Assembly (NCBI GenBank): GCA_021464245.1
Contig: JADCRB010000010.1
Coordinates: forward strand, 4,296,735 to 4,360,734
Length of the DNA: 64,000 bases
DNA from: Carallia brachiata
Lineage: Eukaryota; Streptophyta; Magnoliopsida; Malpighiales; Rhizophoraceae
Reading direction: 5' to 3'
Positions 9,082-21,490 of this stretch are shown here, piece after piece (position 1 is the first letter of the stretch; each line of letters starts with the position of its first letter). The translations under genes were made by a program, and so were the position numbers. The notes beneath the pieces were generated by a model, which made no database searches, was not told the origin of the DNA, and saw nothing but the letters and a program-made list of their open reading frames with translations.

Positions 9082-12000
9082 AAATTATTTATTAATGTAG
9101 ATTTGTGATTATCTTTTTGTTTCCCTTTCATCAATAGGCATCTTATCTTAGAATTTGGTTTACTTACAATAGAGGCAATTTTTTTTACACGGAAGTAATC
9201 CAGTTTTATTCGTGGTTGAATTTGGAGGCTGTAACTTTAGCCTTCAAATTAGATTTAATATGTTATGTATCACGATAAATAATATCCAGGACTTGAGATT
9301 TTCAAAAGTTTCTACTCTCAATCTTTTCCATTTGGGAGTACCTTTTCTAACTTCAATCTCTTTGCAGTCCGGGTGAGATTTTGTATTGATCATTTTAGGG
9401 CTTGGATTGCTTCTTAATCGCTGGACTTCGTTCATGAAATGCTACACAGCATGACATATTGATTTTAGAAGCCTTTTTAGACATTTTTTGCTTTTACAAT
9501 AGTCACCTATGATACTTAATACATGTACATCTTCGCGTCAATGTATGCAGAGTCATCATGTGATTGACTAACTATAAAGCATTTGTCAAGAGTCAAATTC
9601 GTTATGATTTTGTGCGCCATTGTTTTCATTACATCATTTTTATAATACAGCAATATTTTAAGCAGAAAGATCTTGTATTTATTTGCAATGCAAGCATTTT
9701 TGAAAGAGCATGCAGTAGTCAAGATAGTGTTAATTAAGCATTTTACTGCTATATTGCCAACTAAGTGCCAACCATGAAGCATGCGCTTTTGCTTATTGGA
9801 AGATATATATTTTTTTTTCTCCCTCCTCAAACCCATAGGAAATGTTGTTATTTGCACCTTTTTTCTTCCACAATTTTTTCCTTTAATTAGAAATGCGTCT
9901 GGATTCTGGTGCTTGATATGTTTTGTGTTCAAACCCGATGATCTCAAAAATAAACTTATTCTGACAGGCTCTATCTGCAGTAGCCTAAAACAGAAAGCTA
10001 GCCATCAACCTTCAAGATCCTTGCACATTTAATTCAGTCTGTATATCCGTTCTGGCCGGAGCTTTGAGCCCTTGACATGTTCAAAAGTTGGATACACGTG
10101 AAATTGCAATTAATTGCCAAAGGTACAAGGAATAAGCCTCCATTACTTACAAATATTTTCATGAAAGTGTTGTACACGAAATATAATGACTAGTGGCCGC
10201 ATTAACTCTCGCTGGACTTAATCACGAGATTCCATCAACTGCATTTGCGTGATTCTCGTATTCAGCTTTAAGATGTAAGTGCCTTCATAATCATCTCTGT
10301 TCCAGGATTAGGTATTGAACCCTTGACACTGTTCTCTGTCCACATCCCATAATTACCTCACTTTCTGGTGCTGTTCATTGTTCTCATCCTTTTTGATGCG
10401 CATTGTTTCATTCTGTCTCATACAAGGCAGGCAATTTCTCTTGCACATCATGATGGCTATCCGGTCCTTTAGATTTTCATTAAATGCTATTCTAATGTTT
10501 CGGTGTAATGTGCCTAAAGAGTCATCGACAAACACATGGTACCATAATTTTGGTGAGAATGAGGATTAGGTTAATGATTATGGCAACTATATTAGATAAG
10601 CTAAATAAGTACTGTTGGTATTGGAATCTATACAATTATTTTCTTTATCCCAAGGTCAGGTGTCGAAATCTGTTTTCAAGTTTTTGTCTCAGTTTACTTT
10701 GGCAATCAAACTGAGTTCTTTTTCTTCTAGAATATGGTTTCTGCCAACAGCTCTCAATAACCTTAGTCTTTTTTGTTGGTGAGAAAATCAGCTTGTAATT
10801 AAGTTTCAAGCATTTAGGAAACTTTTGAACAAACTAATTGCATAGGGATATTGTCATCTTGATCTCAAAATGAAAGAAAGTTCCGAAAAGCAAACAAAAG
10901 AGGAAAAATGAAATTAAGATTTTTCTGCTTAAGATATTCACGCTCTTTCTCTACAACAATTATAACAGGAAATATATCTTGAGTTGCCATTCTGTTAACC
11001 GAAAGAAGCCGGACCCTTCTTTTTCATTGATGAGAAGTTGTCTTCTAGTTAAAAAAAGATCGAAGCACTGCCTGTACAACGGCAAAACATCTTGCCATTG
11101 ATTATTTGCCACCATATTTTGAGCTGGAACAATGTGTGGTCCTTTCAAATAAAGCTTGAAGCTTTCTACTTGCTTTTATTAAACAAAAGTGTCAAAGGAG
11201 GGCAAACTATTCTTAATTTCTTGATGCTTAGCAGTGCCTAGCTTGATAAGTACACATGATTCATTATTGATTGCCTCTAATGAAAATCCATTATCTTTGC
11301 CAAAGTTGCGGGGCCCACTGGCAGGAAATGTGGAGCATAACTGTGCACACCTCACAAAAGGACGCAAAATCCCAGGCCTCTCCAAAGCAATTACAAAACA
11401 AAGCCGAAGATAGGAAGATGCCAGAGGGGCAGCCCACATTGCACATGCATTTCGTTTGTTTATCATTTCTTTTCTTGATCAATATCCCCATTAATCATTG
11501 CACGGAATGAAAACAAATATAATAAGGGACCCATGCTCCAGCCCATTTAGTGGAAACCAACACCACATATTCATCCAATGTCTTCCTTCCACGTCATCAA
11601 CCCATACTCCTTTTTTTTTTTTTTCCTAATTTTTTTCCTATTTCGTTTCCTATGAAGCTTTATTTGTTGTAAACATTACATAGACCGCAGTTGGTGGATT
11701 GACGTGGACAAACTCACATCTACGCATTATTTTATCATAATTACTGGTCGTATATTTGGCAATTAACAGTAAAATTATAAATATACAATAAATTGTTACA
11801 CTTCTAGATTTGAATCTATCCTGCATAAATTTTCCGTGTTCCTATAATAGAGCTGGTTTGTTTTGCACCCGCAGCCTGTTGGCTGAATCCCCAGCTAATT
11901 CCCGATTGCGTATTGTGCAGTTGAAATGTTCAAATGGTCAACTTCAACTCAATCTTCCGTTGGGATTATAACAATTTGAAAAAAATTTTTACTCTTCCCT

Positions 12001-13518
12001 TTTGTGTGGGGATGTGTGAATTTAAAAATCTTCTTTGCACATGATTAAATCAATGAAAATGCAACTTCTTAGCAAATAAATAAATAAAAAGAAAAAAGAA
12101 ATGCAACAAAAATGGAAGAAATGTATGTTTACATTCGAAATAGGTACAGAGAATTAGTGCACGAATCAAAGTGAAGTGGTGTTTCAGATATAAAACTACA
12201 CGTATCGGCAAGGCGCAACCGCCACATGAAAAAAAAAAAAAAAAAACAAAACGACTTTGGGGGTCAAAAGGTGATTGTAGTTAATTCTGTCGAAATGTCA
12301 AACAGGCTGATGAACTAACGAATACATTTGGTTTGGGGGGATGAATCTTATCCTAAACTCTTTACTGCAACATATGAATTCATTAAAAACAAAAGCTCTA
12401 TGAAATTTACGTTAAAGAAACAAAATAAAGCCAAATTTCCGGAGTAAGCGGGTTCCCTTCCTCATCTTCCTTCGTATTAGCTTTTGCAGCGCTTTATCAA
12501 TTATGGCACATGGCGAACTTTCTTTTCAATGGCGAGTGGAGGGAGAGACATGTAGTGGACAAATTGACATGGGATGGGAAATATTGTCTGAGATACCACA
12601 AAAGTTGGTTATATATTAGGTGCTACTGTAGTATTGAAAGCATTGTAACCTTTGCAACAATAATATCGGAGACATATAACCACCAATAGTTAACATGCTT
12701 ATGAGGGTAAATGTGTAGGTTAGACGCAGTTTTAGATTCAAACTTTTTTTGGGCGAATTTTGAAATTGAATGAGTTAAAGCATACAATCTTGATTCGAAT
12801 TTTTATGAACACATTTCATATTTCAAGTATGAATGTATTACCTATTCTATGATTTATAATATTTGAAGAGTTAATTCTATTCACAAGAACTTCGCGACTC
12901 CCTTCATTTTGAAGGGCTATCTTATTCTGGAGGTTTCCCTCTAAATAAGAGATCCGTGCCCCTTGTTTTGGGTAACTGTAAGCCTCGTAACAGCAAAGAG
13001 AAAATATGATTATGCATAACACATAAAGAGTAATATAGTTGTAATAAGAAAATAATAAAGTAATTTTTTTTTATATTTAACTTATTTATTTGTAAGATTA
13101 AGTGAAATTTGATTAATTCACATTTTTTTTTATTGTTAGTATGCAGCTCCTTAAGTGTTATCTTTTTTTTCTTTTTTTCAAAAAAGGGTAATTTTCATGG
13201 AAAAGATTAAATGGTCATACTTAATAGACAATCGTAATTTTTTTAATAATATTTAATAATTTATTTTTTTATACAAATTTAATAATAAAATAATTTATAT
13301 TATTTTATTATTATGTTATTTTTGTAAAAAAAAAATTTTTTTTTTGTCTGAAAAACTTTTACTTTTTTGCTATACCGAGTCACGAGCTTACTTTGGAATT
13401 AAAAGGCTTGTGGAACGCTGAAATCCGAATGGGTGCTCCGGACCAAGCACGACCAAAAGGCGCACCCAAACTCGAGGTGAAACTTCGTCCAAAAAAACAC
13501 TCGAGGTTAAAAAGTTAA
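9082..13518. other. Non-coding intergenic DNA, no gene recognised
   Basis: Base composition varies, with a GC-richer island at 11200-11470. The open frames there (up to 95 codons on the minus strand) match no family I know and lack exon-like structure. An unrecognised non-coding RNA or degraded element is possible. Confidence 0.4.
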
Positions 13519-14236
13519 GGGGGGTGTTTGGATAAATTATTAGGGGCATATATTTATATTTTATTTTTTTAAAATAAAAAAATTAATATTTGATAATTTT
13601 TTTTATATTTTTATTTAATTTTATTTATTTTTTTATAATTCTCTAATAGTAACTGATTGAAATATTATTTTATATTATTTTATATTATCTTTTAAATTAT
13701 TTTTTATTTTTTAATATTAATAATAATTTATATCAACTAAATTACTCTTAAAGAATACTTACATAATTTATTATTATTTTTTTACTTGTTAAATAAATTA
13801 GATATTTTAATCTATTTTATTAATGTTTGTATAAACATAATATATATTTTTAATTATTTTTAAATAATATTTTTTTACTTCAATTTTTTTTCATATTGAT
13901 ATTGACACTTATAAAAAAAATTACAAGTATTATATTTTTTTTTACTATTTAGTAAAAATTAATATTTTCTTCAAAAAATAAAAATTAAGTAAAAAATTTC
14001 TCAATATTAATTAAAAAATTATTATAAAATATTAAATTATAAATTATAAAAATAATTTTTTAAAAATAATATATCTACATAAATTAAATATTTAAATTAA
14101 ATATTTTATTATTCAATAATAATAATATGTATAAAATTAATTAATTATTTTATTAATTTTATTAATAATTAATAATTAATAATTAAAAATAATAACAAAC
14201 AACAATAATATTAATTAGATAATTTAAACAGACTCT
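13519..14236 (+). mobile_element. AT-rich non-autonomous DNA element, copy 1 (~0.7 kb)
   Basis: It begins with the TGTTTGG-type terminus common to plant hAT and PIF/Harbinger MITEs (GGGGTGTTTGGATAAATTA). It ends with a related inverted terminus (TAATTTAAACAGACTC). The interior is almost pure A/T. The same sequence order recurs at about 36827-37584 in the same orientation: TATATTTATATTTTATTTTT near the start, TTAATAATAATTTATAT in the middle and CAATAATAATATGTATAAAA near the end. No clear target-site duplication was found, so the superfamily is unresolved. It ends about 100 bp upstream of the bHLH TATA box. Confidence 0.6.
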
Positions 14237-14339
14237 GAAAGGACTCAGGAGGTGAAGAGAAGGAAATATCGCTGCACCTGCGCGCAAAGTAAGGCTTTTA
14301 ATAATGAAATAATTAACAAAAAAGAGCAATAAATGTTGG

Positions 14340-14348
14340 TATATAAGG
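14340..14348 (+). promoter_or_regulatory. TATA box of the bHLH147/148-like gene
   Basis: TATATAAGG lies before a CT-rich leader that includes a (CT)10-type run at about 14472-14492, typical of plant 5' UTRs. This places transcription start near 14370-14380. Confidence 0.5.
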
Positions 14349-14598
14349 AAATGACGCGTGCTTTCCTTTGATTCCTTTCTAGACAGCCCCCCTCCCCCAA
14401 TGCTCCTCCGCCGTGTCTTTCTCCGTGCGCTTCATCCCCCAGAAAGAATCGACGCCTCACCAACTCCGTTCCCTCTCTCTCTCTCTCTCTCTGTAAAATT
14501 TTCATTTCTCAGTTTCGTAAAGAAGCAGAGAACTCCATTCGGACGGCCGATTTTTGCAGATTCAGCCTTTGTTTATTTATTTTTTAAATTTCCGGCCG

Positions 14599-14870
14599 GT
14601 AACAATCTTATCTTACCTGTACGGCGATCGTATTCCTTTTATCTTTTTCTTTTTTTTTGTTTTTATTCTCCGGATTTATGACTTCGATTAGCTCTAAACA
14701 TACACATATCAATACTTTCTATGTTCGATCCAATTCTTCTTGTTTTTTTTTTCTGGTTCAGATTTTAGAGATTTGATGTTGATTATATGTATTTTTGTGA
14801 ATCTGGGCTCGAATTTGTTATGCTTGTATGTGAATCTGAATTTCTCCTTTTTTTTTTTTTTTTGGCTCAG
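14599..14870 (+). other. Predicted intron in the 5' UTR of the bHLH gene
   Basis: Donor GGCCG|GTAACAAT at 14599; acceptor after a 17-T tract, TTTGGCTCAG at 14870. Length 272 bp. The flanking leader sequence is GC-richer and the interior is T-rich. Supported by splice-site pattern only. Confidence 0.45.
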
Positions 14871-15039
14871 CTCCTTGGACTTGAAAGACGGAGGACAGGC
14901 ACAAAAGAGGTAATTTGGCAAGTTGTGAGAGAATTTTGGATCGAATCGCTTCCAATTATCGCTCCAACCAATCAAAAAGACTGAAACGACGCCGAAGTGT
15001 GGAAGTCCTCCTTTTGCTTTGATTAGTCGTGCATCGCAT

Positions 15040-15045
15040 ATGTGA
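15040..15045 (+). promoter_or_regulatory. AUG-stop minimal upstream ORF
   Basis: ATGTGA is a start codon followed at once by a stop, 54 bases before the presumed main ATG at 15099. Start-stop elements can stall ribosomes and lower main-frame translation or destabilise mRNA; the boron-responsive AUGUAA of NIP5;1 is the best-known plant case. Whether it acts here is unknown. Confidence 0.35.
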
Positions 15046-15098
15046 TTGGATATAATCTGAAGCAGAATCCAATCGAATCGAATCGGATCGATCCGGCG

Positions 15099-15757
15099 AT
15101 GGCGTCACCTTTGGTTCAGAATCCTGTTACGGGCTCTAACGCCGACCGCGCTAGAAGAAAAAAGAAGAAGAAATCGTCGGCGGCGGCGGCTCAGCACAAA
15201 GAGAACCAGAGCCAAGGCCACGCCAAGGGAAAACCGAAGCGCAGCAGCGAATCTACTCCTCTAAACTCGTCCAGGCTTTGAGCCAGGTCCGTCTCGGCCC
15301 TCCTTCCCCTTCGGCTCCCCGCCAAGGCCGTGTCGTCAGAGAAGCGCTGATAGAGCCCTAGCCGTCGCTGCCAAGGGGAGGACAGGTGGAGCCGAGCGAT
15401 TTTGACCAGCAGGATCAAGCTCAAGTTCAAGAAGCAGCGCAAGCGGCAGAGAGTGGCTGCGCCTGCGCTGGGACCGGTACTAGCCGCTCGAGGAAGCCGA
15501 GGGTGAGCGTTTTGAGGTTGAAAGGCAAGAGCCTGCCTGCCGTTCAGAGGAAGGTTCGTACTCTTGGCCGGCTGGTTCCCGGTTGCCGGAAACAACCCTT
15601 GCCGGTGATTCTGGAAGAAGCCACCGATTATATCGCAGCTTTGGAGATGCAAGTCCGAGCCATGAGTGCTCTCGCTGAGCTGCTCTCTGGCTCCAGCTCT
15701 AGCTCAAGCTCTAGCTCTAATTCTGGCGCCGGCTCTAGTTCCGCGCCGGCCAGTTGA
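15099..15757 (+). pseudogene. bHLH147: bHLH147/148-like transcription factor, interrupted by four apparent -1 frameshifts
   Basis: The gene is collinear with the atypical, non-DNA-binding plant bHLH147-150 family along its full length. Five frames are needed: 15099-15229 (MASPLVQNP, then a Lys-rich run), 15230-15345 (KTEAQQRIYSSKLVQALSQV), 15346-15384 ([13 protein letters not shown]), about 15385-15475 ([18 protein letters not shown]), and about 15479-15757 ([15 protein letters not shown], then [13 protein letters not shown] and [16 protein letters not shown]). The last segment is the helix-loop-helix region, followed by a Ser-rich tail. Family members heterodimerise with other bHLH proteins in brassinosteroid, jasmonate and growth control. 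Every junction is explained by one missing base, and the correct frame has no stop within any segment. That pattern suggests base-calling or assembly drop-outs in this GC-rich single exon rather than long decay. If real, the gene is dead. A promoter, leader and 5' UTR intron are also recognisable. Confidence 0.8.
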
Positions 15758-17284
15758 AGCCGCCATCGGCTTCTTGCCACATGTCATTTTCTTATTTTTT
15801 TTCCTTAATATTTTTCGCAATTGCATCTCTGGCTCTCCTCCTCTCGCCTGCTTTCATTAATCATGTTAAATATATTTCTTCTCTTCTGTTTTTTTTCGGC
15901 CTTTCTTTTTTAACTTTTTTAACCTTCCCTGCTTCCCAGTAATTTTTTTTCACCATACTTTCAATACTTTCAATGTTTTGCTAACGAATATTCCGAAACA
16001 ATAATTGACCTGCTATTATCTTTGGCCACAAAAAAAAAAAAAAAAAAAGGTATATCGTTTTCAGAAGCAGAAAATGAATGAAAATAGATCAGTGGGTGTT
16101 ATTCCTCGGTGTGGATTTTTTTTTTTTAATTGAATGCGTGGATGATATGATTCTTCTTGTTTTTTTTTTCTTAAAAAAAATTTAGGAAATACTTGTGAGA
16201 TTTTTTAGTACAATCAAAATGAATTTAATGTCATATAATTTATTAGATAATTAAAAATTTAATGAAACAAAAAAAATAAATAGGTAGATTTCCATCAAAT
16301 AAACTTTACAGTCACTTTAATACTTCGTCAGATACTGTTATATCAGCGGAAGATGGGGGCAGAGAAGAAAATTCATTCACTGGTAAATGCTATGTTTCCT
16401 GGATAAATTATTGAGTTGATCGTGTTTTCTAGCGAAGAGTTGACTAAGTCAATTTATGTTAGAAATATCTATTTCAGGTCTTGTTTTTGTTTGTGGATTG
16501 AACGTTCTATAGAATTAACCTAGTTAACAACTGTTTTTTTGTCTCTCGTTGATTTTTTTTTTTGACACCGTTGAAGTACTTCTATTCTATCAAATAAAAA
16601 ACCCCTCTCATGGCCTTAAAAACTCGTATTCACTCGCATAAAATATGCTGTCCTCAACTTAATTAAAAAGAGAATAAAAAAAATGCAAATTTTTAGTATT
16701 GTAAATTTTGTGTGATTATATGACATTAAAACAATATGGTCAAATTTTATTTCATTAAAAGAAAAAACTTGTACACACTTGAGCTGACTGGCATGTTCTA
16801 TATTCGATAATTGTTATAGTTGTTGAGTCATACTCGGATCTACTAATACTTAGGTAATAAATTCTCTTTATGGAGACGATTAAATAAAGATGTTGACGGA
16901 TGACTCACAATTTCAAATTATGATTAATATATCTATATATATATATATATATATTTTTTTTTTTTTTCGGATAGAAAAAAGAAACAGCGTAAAAGGAATA
17001 AAATAATATGTTATTTGATATGTCTACAGTTGCATAACTCAATTATTATTTTAATATTGTTTATTGGTGTGTTTTGTTACCATAACTAAAACCGTCATTG
17101 CTCTTCCTTGGCAGTTAGGTGCAAGACATTAGAGGGGCTGCCATCATCGGCGTCATTGTGCGGCCTCTAGATCTCATTTCATTTCGTGCCAAAAGTACAT
17201 GTCTGACTTTCTCTCGAGAGACATAGCCTTCCTTTGTTTTTTCTTGAAATCAGAAAAGAAAGAGTACTATCCTCCAATCTGCTC
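15758..17284. other. 3' UTR and AT-rich intergenic DNA with an (AT)n run
   Basis: The T-rich part just after the bHLH stop is probably its 3' UTR. A pure (AT) run of about 22 bp, followed by about 14 T, lies at 16934-16969. No gene seen. Confidence 0.5.
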
Positions 17285-17512
17285 AGGCGTAATTGGTTTA
17301 TGATTATTGGTTATTGTTATTAATTATTTATTAAAAAATAAAATAAATTTATATTATCTAATTAAATTTTTAATAGCTGCTATTTTTTAAGTGATAAGAT
17401 AATTTTTTAAGACATTTTATTTTTATTTTATTATAATCAACAATTTTTTTTGTATATGAAAAAAAGTATTTGGTGTAGTTGTTTGATTCACTAAGAATGG
17501 CATGAAAAAAAT
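17285..17512. mobile_element. Possible AT-rich MITE fragment
   Basis: A left end of the type AATTGGTTTATGATTATTGG and a right end GTAGTTGTTTGATTC flank A/T-only DNA. The left end resembles the reverse complement of the 3' end of the element at 13519. The ends are uncertain and no target-site duplication was seen. Confidence 0.25.
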
Positions 17513-20500
17513 TTTAATAACAATTTAAAAAATTATTTAAAATATATAAAAAGAAGTTTACATGTGGGAGTAGACGGCAGCAAACATTAAAATAAATAAA
17601 ATATTATATAATTTTTTTAGAATTACTTTTGTTCTACAATCGGATCATTTTAGTAAGTGAACGAAAAAAAAGTCCCCTGTTCTGTGACTGTCAGAAAAAA
17701 AAAATAAAAAAAGAAAAAAAAGTCCCATGTCGGAGCATATAAATCTTGTAATTCTCATGTAGAAGTCGAAGAAATAAAGTAGTCCGCACGAAAATGACAT
17801 TTATCTCTCACAAGCATCAGATTGTCAAGGGTAATTGAGTAAGAAAAAAAAAAAGAATCAGTTGTTGTTCTCTCGCTGCTTTTTGATTGGAAGAAACTGC
17901 AACTTAACACCGACTCAAAATTTTTACCAAACAGTATAACTCTTTGTTCATTCCATTTGATAGGAACGACAATAACTTTTAACGGTAGAAGATTGCGCTG
18001 CACCACTGCACAAGGTGGAAATCAAGTTATTTACAATAATCAGTTGAGGAACAAATTTCAACTGTTCAATAAGTGTCACTCGACCTGTTTACGATTCAGC
18101 GGAAACAATACATATTTAGTTTTATAGATCTTCTTAATGAACTATCAAAATCATGACCTCGTAATGCGAATGAATTTTTTAGCCACTAAATAATAACTAT
18201 TAGCAATAACTTTTTTAATGTAAAGTAAATGGGCTCATTTGCTACTTTTGCCTTTTTTTTATACATAACATACAGTGGATGTATAATACCGAATTGAGCA
18301 TCTATGTTAGAGAAAATAATGCTGGAATGGGCAGTAGGTAGAATTGCAATGAGCCGAGTAGGGTCGAGTTTTGTCAGACTCATGTGTCAGTTTATTTATT
18401 AAATGAGTTTAAAAATGAGGCTTGATGTTAGTATTATTTATTATGAGCTCAGTTCAAGTTGAGTTTTCGAACTTCTAATAAATTGTATTATTTCATTTTA
18501 TAATATTAATAAAATTATTAAAATTAAAAATTTTTATTATTATATATAAAATAAAAAATAACAAATGTTTATTTAAATAAAACTAACTAATTAAAAATAA
18601 ATATTTAATTTTAATGTGAAAATAAACTTAATGAAAACACTTTTATAACATAATAAATGAATTTTTTAAATTATTAAGTAAATAAATTTTAAATTAATTG
18701 TTTACGAAATTAATTAATTGTATCAAGTTTGCTTTTGATTATGTTTGATTGTTTATTAAACAAAAAATAAATTTAGACTCGTGTATTATTCGTTTAACTA
18801 AATATTCGTTTAGATAAATGAATGAATTTAAACTGAGTTTTTACCTATCTGAACTACCAAACTTTTAAAGAATTTATTGGTCCGCTTGCAGCCTTCTAAT
18901 TTTGGCACTAGAATCTCACACCCGGATGCGCCCCCCACCAACGGAGGCCGGAGGAGTACAGTCTTCGATCTCCAACTACGCCGTGCCTCAGAAAAGTTAG
19001 CGAAAGAGCCAAAACACTTGAGAGGTCAGTGGTACACATCATGTGGGTTATTGTCCCCATGGCTCACCACAAACTGCAATCTTTTGTAAACATTAGCGCA
19101 CTCTATAATAAGATGCTTACTTGCCCTGCAAATTAGAGGTATGCCCAGACAAATTTCTCTTATAAGAGAGGTCGGGTCACTCGAAGAAGGCTCAAAAGGT
19201 GGCGACACCTGTCTCCCGTCGCAATCCGGACAAGAGCCACCTATCCTTTTCTGTGGCAGGGACCAATAAGAGGCACACGGGTGCGCTGTTTGGTCACTGT
19301 CAGCTAGCTACGATGGACTATTGGGGCGGGTAAGTGAGAGTGAAGAGCATTGGATATATTGATAAGTGCTCAATGGCCGACTATTTGCTCACAAATAGGG
19401 TGACTATTTTGTGAATCGCACATGGTTTGCATTCACTTTGTTCAGGCATAAGAACAATCTAGAGTACACATGTCCATGCACCGTCCTAGAGGGTAGACTG
19501 AAGAATTAGGAGTTCGGTTCTTTATGCGTTGTATCTTAAATTTAAATTTTATTGTTTATTATTAAAATTATTTAGGAATGAATTACATATAAATTTTAAT
19601 ATAAATTTTTGATAATTTGTAAATACTTTTTGATCTTAGTTTGAAGACAGTGCTACTCCTAAACTTTTACAAGGAAAAATGAATAAATAAATAGAAAACT
19701 AGTATACATGCACCCATGTGCCGGATTTAAGTTTCTTTCACTTTTTTCTTCAGTATTCACAGTTGAGAAGAAAAAAAAAAACAAAGAAGGCCCGTTGAGG
19801 AATTTTAAACCACAAAAATACATAACAAATTTCAACCAAAAAAAAACGAAAAACCTAACAAATTTTGGCCGAGGATATAGACTTGAATATGTTCATCTCT
19901 GTTTAACTGTGAGTGATTGACTGATCTGGTGTCGTGGAATTTGTGGGGAAGCAAAAACAACGAGAGGGACGGGAACTTTTCAGCTGTCAACACCCACCCA
20001 CACTAGTAAACAGGCGTGGACATTGACCAAGGCGGAGGGACAATCCAGCAAAATCATTTTAGGGGGACAAATTTATTAAAAAAAAAAAAACCAGAGAGAG
20101 GGAGAGAGAGAAATTTTGTGGAAAGGACTCTGAAAAAAAGTTGCGACATAAAAAAAAATTTGGGAGCTGAGGGGCGATATAAAAATTTGAAGGGGCCAAT
20201 TAAGAAATTTATGGTATAATTTTGAAAATGAAAGGTTAGCCAATCAGGAGAGCAAGGATAGAGAGAATGAAATGGCAATAATCATGTTCAAAATTTGGTA
20301 GTTAAATTAAATTATTCTTATTAGTGGATGTAAATTCATCTGAGTTGAATGAGAAATCCTCTAATAATTCATTACAGTTATATTTTTCCATAAAATTTAT
20401 TGAGATTTTTAGTTTGATTTACTCTTTTTAATAAATATAATTTACTCATATTTTTATATTACATAAAAAATTAGATCTATTTAAAATAAAAAAATAAAAA

Positions 20501-21149
20501 AATAGATTTGTATAATGTAATATTATAATAATTATACTTGTGAAAAAAAATGTAAAAATAATAAGCAGTGAATTATTAATACTTTAGACAGTAAGATAAT
20601 CTCAGTTCAACCGAGATGGCCACAGGTGGTGGCTTGACAGGGGTTCCAACCTTCGCCAAGCCATGCAGGATAGATCCTAAGGTTTAGTCTTGAATCTTGA
20701 TGGTTGGGTTTGCTCCTTAGGATACTTAATGCGTATTTGGATCTTGAAATGTATAAATCCTTGGGATAGATCCTCAGTTTATGCATAAAGAAATTCGAGA
20801 TTACCTTAAAATGTATGAATTTTAGAAAGTAAAAATGTTAGTCCATGCCAAGGTTGCATAAATACGAACACAAGAAAACATGTCCATTTTTAAAAAATAG
20901 GACACGAAACATAACATATATAGGTGTGTGCATGTATATATAATATATATATATATATACACACACACATTTATTGAAACACATAAATCTAACCAAATTT
21001 TATTGTTCAAAATATAATACACGTTATAAGTGTAGCATAAATATTTGTTAGATTTAATTTTATTTTTAAAATAAAAACTAAGTCTCATTATATATACGAA
21101 TACACATGAACATATAACTTAAAGAAAAGAGAATTCTTCTCATATGAAG
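17513..21149. other. Intergenic DNA, degenerate repeats, no gene recognised
   Basis: 18380-18860 is an AT-rich stretch with recurring GAGTTT/AAACTC words, similar in character to 22160-22690; both look like copies of one old repeat. 18877-19350 is GC-richer (about 50%), non-coding and unidentified. 20600-20690 contains a hairpin-like GGCTTGACAGGGGTTCCAAC stretch reminiscent of a tRNA T-arm. Confidence 0.35.
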
Positions 21150-21490
21150 GGACAGTTCAGCGATAAGTAGGTATGCGTTTCATGCTAGTGGCCCGAGCTC
21201 GAGTTCTCGCGCATGCGTCCTCCCCTTACAAATGGCTGGACGTTTGCTGCGGTGGAAAAAAATTGTGGTGCAACGATAGGTTCCAGATGCAGTAATCGCC
21301 GTAGTTTCTAATTACGGAGACACGCTCAACTCCACTGATACTTTAAGTGGTAGATCTGTCCTTTTAGGGGTAATTGAATAATAAAGTTCTAAACACAGTA
21401 ATTGCCGTAGTCTCCAGTTGTGGAGACACACTCGGCTTCACTCGTATTTTGGTAGTGGATCTACTTTTTTAGAGGTAGTTGAATGAGATA
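21150..21490 (+). repeat. SINE-like head followed by a ~106-bp tandem duplication
   Basis: 21155-21215 resembles a tRNA-derived SINE head (GCGTTTCATGCTAGTGGCCC, then a B-box-like GAGCTCGAGTTCTC). Two diverged direct copies follow, at about 21279-21383 and 21384-21490. Both contain a GCAGTAATCGCCGTAGT-like start, GGAGACAC in the middle and a TTTTAGGGGTAATTGAAT-like end. Some SINE families have internally duplicated bodies; that is an inference here. Confidence 0.45.

Noticed and set aside
11179..11510. Cluster of overlapping frames of 66-95 codons
   Set aside because: No frame shows family motifs or plausible splice partners. Left as unidentified GC-richer DNA.
18877..19350. GC-richer block as possible organellar insertion or gene fragment
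   Set aside because: No recognisable organellar or protein sequence on either strand, so origin cannot be assigned by reading alone.
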